Assembly (NCBI GenBank): GCA_023262945.1
Contig: JALQXY010000084.1
Coordinates: 1-13,313, forward strand
Length of the DNA: 13,313 nucleotides
Direction: 5' to 3'
Source of the DNA: Rickettsiales bacterium
GTDB lineage: Bacteria > Pseudomonadota > Alphaproteobacteria > Rickettsiales > UBA1997
Shown: one piece after another, positions 7,591 through 13,313 of the stretch
Layout of the letters: each line of letters opens with the position of its first letter
Position numbering within the stretch: the first letter of the stretch is position 1
Program-made: the position numbers and the translations under genes
The notes under the pieces: generated by a model
What the model was told of the DNA's origin: nothing
The model's input: only the letters and a program-made list of their open reading frames with translations
The model's database searches: none

Positions 7591-8230
7591 TTTACTAAAA
7601 TTTATACAAATATCAATTATATTGATTACCTTATCTAATATTGCACTATCTCAACAAATAAAAGAATCTGCAATAATTGAAAAAAACAATAACGATGAAA
7701 CGATATCAAAAGATAGTACTTTACAAATAAAAGAAAAATTGAAGTCTTTAATGATGGATTCAGAGGAAGAAGATAATGTCAATTTAGCAATCGAATCATA
7801 CAAAAATGGTGTAAATTTATTATTTACTGATGAAGAATTTGATAACAAAGAAGAGGTTAAGAAAGATGAAGTAGAAAAAACAGATGAAGAAGAAAATAAA
7901 AACGCTTTTCTGCATTTAGCATCAATTATTTATAACAATTCTGACGAATGGACGATATGGATTAATGATAAAAAAATTATGGCCAATAATAATAATCCCG
8001 AAAATGAAATTTATGTTACCAATATAAATTTTAACAAGGTTGATATCATATGGAAATTAAGTCTAAGTAAATGGAAAATTCTATCACGTAATAAATCAGA
8101 AAATCTAATACCAGAAATCAACGAACAAAATCAAGTTGTATTAAATTTTTCATTAAAAAGCAATCAAAGCTTTTCTCTAGCAGATAATTTAGTTATTGAA
8201 GGTAGGGGATATAATAAAAATCTAAAATAA
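7571..8230 (+). CDS. Putative secreted PilP/GspB/GspC-like periplasmic protein
   Basis: The 219-aa protein has a signal peptide or N-terminal anchor (FIQISIILITLSNIALS, likely cut near Ser27 before QQ). No lipobox Cys is present, unlike typical PilP. Residues 28 to about 115 form a low-complexity, strongly acidic linker (for example EEEDN and DEVEKTDEEENK). The C-terminal 100 residues are globular, with WTIWINDKKI, IYVTNINFNKVDIIWKL and VVLNFSLKSNQSF. The pattern of W-x-W-I-N, then a short turn, then V-x-x-I and V-x-I-x-W recalls the small beta domain of PilP, GspB and GspC that contacts the secretin. The gene starts 20 bases inside the PilO-like gene in another frame and ends in a TAATG overlap with map. 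The acidic linker may span the periplasm. Function is inferred. Confidence 0.45.
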   Translation: MPIKINNLLKFIQISIILITLSNIALSQQIKESAIIEKNNNDETISKDSTLQIKEKLKSLMMDSEEEDNVNLAIESYKNGVNLLFTDEEFDNKEEVKKDEVEKTDEEENKNAFLHLASIIYNNSDEWTIWINDKKIMANNNNPENEIYVTNINFNKVDIIWKLSLSKWKILSRNKSENLIPEINEQNQVVLNFSLKSNQSFSLADNLVIEGRGYNKNLK

Positions 8231-8982
8231 TGTCTATAAAAATACATAATTCTCATGATTTTGACAAAATGAGAGCAGCTGGAAGAATAGCCGCCAAAAT
8301 ATTAGATTTTATAGCTGATTATGTTAAACATGATGTATCAACTCAATATTTAAATGATCTTTGTCATGAAAAAATAATAGGATACGGTGCCATCCCTGCG
8401 CCCCTTAATTACAAAGGCTTCCCTAAATCAATATGCACATCAATAAATCATGTTGTATGTCACGGGATACCGTCGAAGAAAAAATTAAAAGATGGTGATA
8501 TTATAAATATCGATGTCACAGTTATAGTTGATGGCTGGCATGGCGACAGTAGTAGAATGTATTATGTTGGCAAGCCGTCAATTAAAGCTAAAAGATTAGT
8601 AGAGGTTACTCACGAATGTATGATGCTTGGAATAGAGCAAGTAAAAGATGGGGAGCCTTTTAATAAAATTGGTCAAGCCATAGAAAATCATGCTCACAAA
8701 AACAATTTTTCCGTAGTTAGAGATTATTGTGGTCATGGCATAGGAAAAGTATTTCACGACGAACCAAGTATTCTACATTACGATTCAGGAAATAATGAAC
8801 TCATAATGAAAGAAGGTATGTTTTTTACTATTGAGCCAATGATAAATGCTGGAAAATATCAAACTATACTAAATAAGCATGATGGCTGGACAGTAACAAC
8901 TAGAGACAAATCTCTTTCTGCACAATTTGAACACACAATTGGCGTTACCAAAAACGGATATGAAATATTTACTTTAGATTAG
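8230..8982 (+). CDS. map: Methionine aminopeptidase, type I
   Basis: Map removes the initiator methionine from new proteins in the cytoplasm. The 250-aa protein has the complete pita-bread metallopeptidase site: His78 (VVCHGIP), Asp95 (INIDVT), Asp106 (HGDSS), His169 (GHGIG), Glu202 (TIEPM) and Glu234 (QFEHT). The spacing is nearly identical to the E. coli enzyme. It has no N-terminal extension or type II insert. Its ATG overlaps the stop of the upstream PilP-like gene by one base, so this housekeeping enzyme is translated from the same message as the three envelope genes. Its TAG stop overlaps the TAA stop of the convergent gene by four bases. No terminator hairpin lies at its end. Confidence 0.98.
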   Translation: MSIKIHNSHDFDKMRAAGRIAAKILDFIADYVKHDVSTQYLNDLCHEKIIGYGAIPAPLNYKGFPKSICTSINHVVCHGIPSKKKLKDGDIINIDVTVIVDGWHGDSSRMYYVGKPSIKAKRLVEVTHECMMLGIEQVKDGEPFNKIGQAIENHAHKNNFSVVRDYCGHGIGKVFHDEPSILHYDSGNNELIMKEGMFFTIEPMINAGKYQTILNKHDGWTVTTRDKSLSAQFEHTIGVTKNGYEIFTLD

Positions 8983-9989
8983 AATTTATTTTGCCAACCA
9001 ATAGTTATCTTGTAATCATTTTCTAGCATAGGACCATCAATTCTTTGATAAATTGGAGCGCCAAACTCAACTGCCAACCTATTACCTTCTAAAAATCCTT
9101 TTTGCATTAAAAAATTTACTCCAAATAGCAAATCTAATCTCTCTTGATCTTGCAACGATGTTTTAGCTGTTGGATTCATATTCATATTAACCATTTTATC
9201 TAGACTTGAGTCTCTTCCTTCAATTGCTTCATTTTTATTATAATCAAGCCTTGATAAAACTGAAAAAGCATTATTTAATTTTCTAGCTACCCAAGAAGTA
9301 ATATTATATTGATCACCTAGCTTATAGCCATTGTCATTAGTGTTGAGTCTAAAAATACCATTAATTTGCCCGCCGTAAGAAAGGTTATCTTGATGGCCAG
9401 AATAGCTAATTCCTGGTAGTAGCTCGTAGGAGCCAGAGCCAATTTGCATTGGATATGGAAGTCTTGTTCCATCATATTTTTTATCAATATTTCCAGTTGG
9501 AAGAGAAAGTCCTAAATTAAACTGAAAGCGATTAGCATCTTTATTATAAAATTCATATAAAGCATTTATTTTAGTATCGCCAATGTCATCAGTTTCACGA
9601 TTAAATTCGCCAGTTGCTCTATGGATATGATCCATGTTCTTTTCGACAAAACTTCCCATGGCTGATAAGGTTAGTTGATCGGTAATTCCATACATTGCAC
9701 CAATCATATGCATTTTCATGGTCATTTTAGTTGGAGCAACAATATACCTACTTAATGCATCAGAAGTTGAAACTTTATTATCTTCATTTCTCAAACCTTT
9801 CATTTTCATATATGAAAATCTATATGAAGTCATAATTTCACCTTTTTTATGAATATGATCTCTCATCACGCCAATTGGAGCATGATTATCTGGTCTTTTA
9901 GATGTTTTATATTCTTGAGAATAGGAATTATTTGCTATCGTTAACGAAATAACAAATATGAGTAAAGAAGTTATTTTATTTGATTTCAT
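8979..9989 (-). CDS. Outer-membrane beta-barrel 'transporter'-like protein, Met/His-rich
   Basis: The 336-aa protein starts with a Sec signal peptide (cut near SYS-Q, residue 24) and ends in GWQNKF, an aromatic C-terminus typical of outer-membrane barrels. Amphipathic strands with Gly/Tyr/Asn turns run throughout (for example FQFNLGLSLPTGN and ISYSGHQDNLSYGGQI). It resembles proteins annotated only as 'transporter', related to the phenol-degradation MetA-pathway barrel family. HAPIGVMRDHIHKKGE (36-51), VAPTKMTMKMHMIGAMYG (84-101) and MDHIH (119-123) are Met/His clusters I recall from homologues near copper-handling genes. A second Met cluster is at 266-271 (MVNMNM). A metal-related role is speculative. 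The gene starts seven bases after the fabH stop, so it is the last gene of the rpmF-plsX-fabH operon. Its stop overlaps map. Confidence 0.7.
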   Translation of the reverse strand: MKSNKITSLLIFVISLTIANNSYSQEYKTSKRPDNHAPIGVMRDHIHKKGEIMTSYRFSYMKMKGLRNEDNKVSTSDALSRYIVAPTKMTMKMHMIGAMYGITDQLTLSAMGSFVEKNMDHIHRATGEFNRETDDIGDTKINALYEFYNKDANRFQFNLGLSLPTGNIDKKYDGTRLPYPMQIGSGSYELLPGISYSGHQDNLSYGGQINGIFRLNTNDNGYKLGDQYNITSWVARKLNNAFSVLSRLDYNKNEAIEGRDSSLDKMVNMNMNPTAKTSLQDQERLDLLFGVNFLMQKGFLEGNRLAVEFGAPIYQRIDGPMLENDYKITIGWQNKF

Positions 9990-9996
9990 ACAATGA

Positions 9997-10959
9997 TTAC
10001 CATCTTAGAATAATCGATCCCCAAGTTAAGCCTCCACCTAAAGCTTCAATAGCAACATTATTACCCCGTACAAGCTTACCATTTTTATTAGCATAATCCA
10101 TTGCCAATGGGATGGTTGCAGCAGAACTATTACCTTGATTTTGCAAAGTGATAATTACTTTTTCCTTAGAAATGCCCACTTTTTGAGCAAGAGAAGTTAA
10201 AATTCTTAAATTAGCTTGATGCGGAATCAGCCAGTCTAAATCTTCAATAGTAAGATTAGCTTTTTTTAAAGTAGAAAGGAGGGAGTTAGACATTTTTTCG
10301 ACAGCATTCTTAAAGACTTCCCTGCCCTGCATTGTAATAAATCCAGAATCTTTCGTTGACGATGTGCCTCCTGATGTCTTTAAAATATCAACCAAAGCGC
10401 CATCACTATAAAGATTGGAAGCTAATATATCGCTTGCGCAATCATTTTCTTGCGCTGACAAGATAACTGCACCCGCACCGTCACCAAATAAAACACAGCT
10501 ATTACGATCTTTCCAATCAACAATTCTTGATAAAGTTTCAGCACCAATAACCAAAATATTCTTAGCTTTACCAGATTTTATAAAACTATCAGCTACATCT
10601 AAAGCATAAACAAAGCCAGAGCAAACAGCTTGAACATCGAAAGCAAAAGCATTTTTTATTCCAAGTTTTTCTTGAACTATAACAGCAGTTGCAGGAAAAG
10701 TTAAATCAGGAGTAGTGGTAGCTAAAATTATACAATCGATTTTTGTTAAGTCAAAATTAGATGATTTTAACAAATCAAGAGCAGCTTTATACGCTAAGTC
10801 AGATGTTAACTCTTTGTCGTCTGCTATATGTCTATTTTTAATACCTGTTCTGGTTAAAATCCATTCATCATTGGTATCTACTATTTTAGATAAATCATCA
10901 TTACTGACAATCTTTTCTGGTAAATAAGAACCTGTAGCAATTATTTTTGATTTAATCAT
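9997..10959 (-). CDS. fabH: Beta-ketoacyl-ACP synthase III
   Basis: FabH condenses acetyl-CoA with malonyl-ACP to start type II fatty acid synthesis. The 320-aa thiolase-fold protein carries the full Cys-His-Asn triad: Cys113 (QAVCSGF), His247 (PHQAN) and Asn277 (NQGNSSAA). TRTGI near residues 35-39 and the GGGLTWGS end are also typical. Length and residue numbers match E. coli FabH closely. The ATG is 18 bases after the plsX stop, and the downstream barrel gene starts after seven bases. The rpmF-plsX-fabH order is conserved in many bacteria and links ribosome production to lipid synthesis. In many alphaproteobacteria ihfA follows; here a barrel protein replaces it. Confidence 0.98.
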   Translation of the reverse strand: MIKSKIIATGSYLPEKIVSNDDLSKIVDTNDEWILTRTGIKNRHIADDKELTSDLAYKAALDLLKSSNFDLTKIDCIILATTTPDLTFPATAVIVQEKLGIKNAFAFDVQAVCSGFVYALDVADSFIKSGKAKNILVIGAETLSRIVDWKDRNSCVLFGDGAGAVILSAQENDCASDILASNLYSDGALVDILKTSGGTSSTKDSGFITMQGREVFKNAVEKMSNSLLSTLKKANLTIEDLDWLIPHQANLRILTSLAQKVGISKEKVIITLQNQGNSSAATIPLAMDYANKNGKLVRGNNVAIEALGGGLTWGSIILRW

Positions 10960-10977
10960 TATTGAGTTATTATAAAA

Positions 10978-11997
10978 CTAGCCATCAGATCCTTTTATCT
11001 CATTGCTGATTTTTTCATTTATATTATCTTTTATTAAAGATATGGCAACCGAAATTGCGTTTGCAAAACCAATAGAATCTGCACCTCCGTGACTTTTAAC
11101 AACAACGCCATTTAAACCAATAAGCATGGCACCGTTATGCAATCTTGGATCCATTTTTTTACTAGATTTTGCAATAGCACATCTAGCTAATAGATAGCCG
11201 ATTTTTGACATAATAGAGCTGGTAAATGCTTCACGCAAGATATTGTTGACCATCTTAGCTGTTCCCTCTATAACTTTTAGGGAAATATTGCCAGTAAAAC
11301 CGTCCGTTACCACCACATCAACCGTGCCTTTAGTGATGTCATTTCCTTCAACGTATCCATAAAAATTATCTTTTAAATCACTTTCTTTAAGCAGTAAAGC
11401 AGCATTCCTAACGGCATCATTACCCTTTAAATCTTCAGAACCTATGTTTAATATGCCAATTTTAGGATTCTTAATATTAAGCGCCGTTTTAGCAAAAGCA
11501 TGTCCCATAATTGCAAATTGAAACAACACATCAGAGTCGCATTCAACGTTAGCACCCATGTCAAGAAGAACCGTTCCTGAGTTTTTTTGATTTGGAATTG
11601 ATGTAACTATTGCTGGACGATCTATTGAAGGCAAAGAACGTAAAACTATTTTTGAAATCGCCATCAAGGCGCCAGTATTTCCAGCAGAAACTGCAACATC
11701 AGCCTGACCTTCTTTTACAGCGTTAATTGCTAATCTCATACTAGACTTAGTACCTCGACGCAAAGCCAGAGAAGGCTTCTCGTCAGAGCTAATAACTTGA
11801 TCGGTATGAATTATAGTATAACGATCTTTAAGTTTAGAGCAATTTTTGAGCTCAAGTTCAATTTCATCAGATTTGCCATATAATAAAAAGTACACATTTT
11901 TATTTTGGCTAGCAATAATATTTGCCCCCTCGATAACCGTCTTAGGAGAATTATCACCACCCATACAATCAAGTGCGATTTTTATTTTTTCTTTCAC
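10978..11997 (-). CDS. plsX: Phosphate acyltransferase
   Basis: PlsX makes acyl-phosphate from acyl-ACP, feeding PlsY, which acylates glycerol-3-phosphate in phosphatidic acid synthesis. It is a peripheral membrane protein. The 339-aa sequence has the family start IALDCMGGDNSP, the SAGNTGALMA block, a DMGAN segment, and GFTGNISLKVIEG. Length is normal. The start is GTG at 11997, chosen because it places IALDCMGGD five residues in and no better ATG lies upstream. The 19-base gap to rpmF and the downstream fabH make the standard operon. It works with gpsA, acpS and fabH in this window. No oddity seen. Confidence 0.97.
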   Translation of the reverse strand: MKEKIKIALDCMGGDNSPKTVIEGANIIASQNKNVYFLLYGKSDEIELELKNCSKLKDRYTIIHTDQVISSDEKPSLALRRGTKSSMRLAINAVKEGQADVAVSAGNTGALMAISKIVLRSLPSIDRPAIVTSIPNQKNSGTVLLDMGANVECDSDVLFQFAIMGHAFAKTALNIKNPKIGILNIGSEDLKGNDAVRNAALLLKESDLKDNFYGYVEGNDITKGTVDVVVTDGFTGNISLKVIEGTAKMVNNILREAFTSSIMSKIGYLLARCAIAKSSKKMDPRLHNGAMLIGLNGVVVKSHGGADSIGFANAISVAISLIKDNINEKISNEIKGSDG

Positions 11998-12016
11998 TTT
12001 TCTTATTTATAGTTAA

Positions 12017-12238
12017 TTAAGATTGTGGAGCAGAAGATTCTTCAGATTTTATTTTAACTTTATTTTCTATAACTTTTCTACCATTGTAATAACCGTCAAG
12101 AGAAATATGATGAGGTAATTTAAATTCACCACTGGTAGAATCGACTACAACATTTGGTAAATCACCCTTTAAAGAGCCATTACCACCTTTTCTCATTCTT
12201 GATTTTGAATGAGATTTTTTATTCTTTGGAACTGCCAT
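12017..12238 (-). CDS. rpmF: 50S ribosomal protein L32
   Basis: L32 is a small basic protein of the large ribosomal subunit. The 73-aa sequence begins MAVPKNKKSHSKSRMRKGG and contains the conserved GEFKLPHHISLDGYYNGRKV block. The zinc-binding Cys pairs found in some L32 forms are absent, as in the E. coli type. Most L32 proteins are 56-62 aa. Here an additional Lys/Glu/Ser-rich tail of about 12 residues (ending ESSAPQS) follows the core. The usual RRSHDAL stretch is changed to KGGNGSL. It is the first gene of the leftward rpmF-plsX-fabH operon, transcribed from the 12239-12359 gap. Confidence 0.97.
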   Translation of the reverse strand: MAVPKNKKSHSKSRMRKGGNGSLKGDLPNVVVDSTSGEFKLPHHISLDGYYNGRKVIENKVKIKSEESSAPQS

Positions 12239-12359
12239 TTTAAATCTTTATCAAATTTTTAGATTGGATTTAATAAAAAGTTTTACTACTTTTTAATTGA
12301 TTTTCAAACCTTATTATCGATTTTATAATTTATCAACAATCTTTTATTATTAATTAGCA
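12239..12359. promoter_or_regulatory. Divergent promoter region between rpmF and bamE
   Basis: This 121-base AT-rich gap must hold promoters for both divergent operons. For the rightward bamE unit, a consensus TATAAT at 12324-12329 lies 17 bases after TTTTCA (12301-12306), a fair sigma-70 pair about 30 bases before the ATG. For rpmF I find no convincing pair. Neither start has a recognisable Shine-Dalgarno motif. No RNA structure or operator was seen. Confidence 0.5.
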
Positions 12360-12791
12360 ATGTTTAAAAAATTAACTTTATTTTTATTAATAACCACTCT
12401 TTGCTTTTCGTGCTATAATAGAGAAACAAAGCACGGATACATGTTTGAAGATTCAAAATTAAAATATCTTCGCAAAGGAATTAGTTCAAAAAAAGAAGTA
12501 TTATACATAATGGGAGCCCCTACTATAAAAAACAATAAATTTGATAATAGTTGGATATATTTATCACAAGATGTTAATAATTTTCTCTTTTTTAGACCAA
12601 AAATAACCAAAAGAGAAGTTCTTTTAGTAGAATTTGATGGTGAAGATATAATCAAAGATACCAAAAAAATTATTTTAACTGATAATAAAAATCTTGATAG
12701 TTATCAAAAATATACCGAGGTTAATGGACATAAAGAATTAGGTTTTATTGCTGCAATATTTAGCAACATTGGTACAATATCACCAAATTAA
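12360..12791 (+). CDS. bamE: BamE/SmpA-like outer-membrane lipoprotein
   Basis: BamE is a small lipoprotein of the BAM complex that inserts beta-barrel proteins into the outer membrane. The 143-aa protein has a lipoprotein-like signal (LFLLITTLCFSC, with Cys18 as the likely lipidated residue). The lipobox is imperfect, with Phe and Cys before the Ser. The mature part shows the SmpA/OmlA pattern: LRKGISSKKEVLYIMGAP, then SWIYLSQ, then a strand-rich segment (REVLLVEFDGEDII). This G-x-S-x-x-x-V-x-x-x-x-G-x-P...W-x-Y signature is the family hallmark. bamE-like genes (omlA) sit near plsX-fabH in alphaproteobacteria, which supports the call. The C-terminal tail of about 40 residues is not recognised. 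A second lipoprotein gene follows after six bases. Confidence 0.85.
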   Translation: MFKKLTLFLLITTLCFSCYNRETKHGYMFEDSKLKYLRKGISSKKEVLYIMGAPTIKNNKFDNSWIYLSQDVNNFLFFRPKITKREVLLVEFDGEDIIKDTKKIILTDNKNLDSYQKYTEVNGHKELGFIAAIFSNIGTISPN

Positions 12792-12797
12792 AATGAT

Positions 12798-13145
12798 ATG
12801 TTTTTTCGTAAAATATTTTATTACTTTATTTGTTTAAAACTTCTGTCTTCATGTAATTTATTTTCAAATCCTTACGCCATACCTTATAATACTGAAATTA
12901 TTTGCATTCCTTACGGACCCTCAATATTAGTAAAATTTATTACTGCCCGACAACTTAAAAGTAGCGCTATAAAATATCACATATCAAATAGAAATTCACA
13001 AAATAAAACTAATTTTACTATTCTATATCTTAACGATGGACGCTCTCTTACAGTTAAAATACCCCCAGAAGAAATTATAGATTGCGAGTTTAGGCAAAGC
13101 AGAATTGGTGAAGTTGAAGAAAGATACATACATAAATTTTATTAA
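12798..13145 (+). CDS. Small lipoprotein of unknown function
   Basis: The 115-aa protein is not recognised. It has a good lipoprotein signal: hydrophobic residues 6-16, then LSSC with Cys19 as the lipidation site. The mature part of about 97 residues starts NLFSNPYAIPYN and contains likely beta strands (EIICIPY, NFTILYL, RSLTVKIP). It ends in a charged segment (GEVEERYIHKFY). Two further Cys (in EIICIPY and IIDCEF) could form a disulfide. It starts six bases after the bamE stop without a Shine-Dalgarno motif, so it is probably co-expressed. An envelope role next to BamE is likely by context only. The 77-bp element follows 54 bases after its stop. Confidence 0.7.
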   Translation: MFFRKIFYYFICLKLLSSCNLFSNPYAIPYNTEIICIPYGPSILVKFITARQLKSSAIKYHISNRNSQNKTNFTILYLNDGRSLTVKIPPEEIIDCEFRQSRIGEVEERYIHKFY

Positions 13146-13199
13146 CCCAAATCGTTTTTTATATTATACTAATTACCATCCAAAAATGAATAATCTGAA

Positions 13200-13276
13200 T
13201 TTATCTTTTTGGCTAAAAATTGTAAAAAGCCTTAAGCCCTATAGGTATAGGACTTGCATTTTTTACAATTTTTATC
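13200..13276 (+). repeat. 77-bp palindromic element, right copy (probable terminator of the bamE operon)
   Basis: This copy is the reverse complement of 1-77 except at three bases: the centre dinucleotide 13244-13245 and a T at 13223. That T restores a perfect A/T arm against TTTTTTACAATTTTT. The inner stem AAGCCCTATA/TATAGGACTT (13234-13255) is followed by GCA and six T (13259-13264), compatible with intrinsic termination of the bamE-lipoprotein transcript. Both copies have the same orientation relative to the upstream gene and lie at nearly the same distance after a stop codon (54 and 59 bases). Confidence 0.8.
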
Positions 13277-13313
13277 TTAAAAAATATTTTGTCATATTGT
13301 TTATTTTTAGATG

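Noticed and set aside
1..13313. Mobile element or genomic island bounded by terminal inverted repeats
   Set aside because: The repeats resemble transposon ends, but all enclosed genes are housekeeping or envelope genes in ordinary operons. No transposase or target-site duplication is visible.

Overview
The window is an AT-rich, gene-dense bacterial segment using the standard code (TGG for Trp, and TAA, TAG and TGA all act as stops). The gene set and order point to an alphaproteobacterium: rpmF-plsX-fabH sits divergent to a bamE-like lipoprotein gene. The very low GC, short AT-only intergenic gaps and near absence of Shine-Dalgarno motifs suggest a reduced or Rickettsiales-like genome. It keeps GMP, pyrimidine and thiamine steps (guaA, pyrC, thiD), which Rickettsia itself has lost, so it is more like an Anaplasmataceae, Midichloria or Holosporales-type or free-living streamlined lineage. 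That placement is inference.

Layout. (1) Positions 1-5263 hold a leftward operon, acpS > gpsA > guaA > pyrC > thiD, with most junctions overlapping or a few bases apart. It ends in a perfect 41-bp palindrome at the thiD stop and then a 77-bp imperfect palindromic element (1-77). (2) Positions 5264-5422 are a divergent promoter region. (3) Positions 5423-8982 hold a rightward operon of three unnamed envelope genes followed by map. The three proteins look like a PilM-PilN fusion, a PilO-like protein and a PilP-like protein, i.e. the inner-membrane alignment complex of a type IV pilus or type II secretion machine. This is the most interesting content of the window. (4) Positions 8979-12238 hold a second leftward operon, rpmF > plsX > fabH > a Met/His-rich outer-membrane beta-barrel protein, which meets map tail-to-tail with overlapping stop codons. 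(5) Positions 12239-12359 are a divergent promoter region. (6) Positions 12360-13145 hold bamE and a small unrecognised lipoprotein. (7) Positions 13200-13276 hold a second copy of the 77-bp element in inverted orientation, so the two copies bracket the whole segment.

How the genes fit together. AcpS (acyl-carrier activation), FabH (first condensation of fatty acid synthesis), PlsX (acyl-phosphate formation) and GpsA (glycerol-3-phosphate supply) cover the entry points to fatty acid and phospholipid synthesis. BamE, the small lipoprotein, the beta-barrel and the pilus/secretion-like trio are envelope components. GuaA, PyrC and ThiD are nucleotide and cofactor enzymes sharing a transcript with acpS and gpsA. 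PyrC is notable because the first His of its HxH metal site is Gln.

I saw no tRNA, rRNA, CRISPR array, transposase or phage gene. No gene-free stretch exceeds 300 bases.
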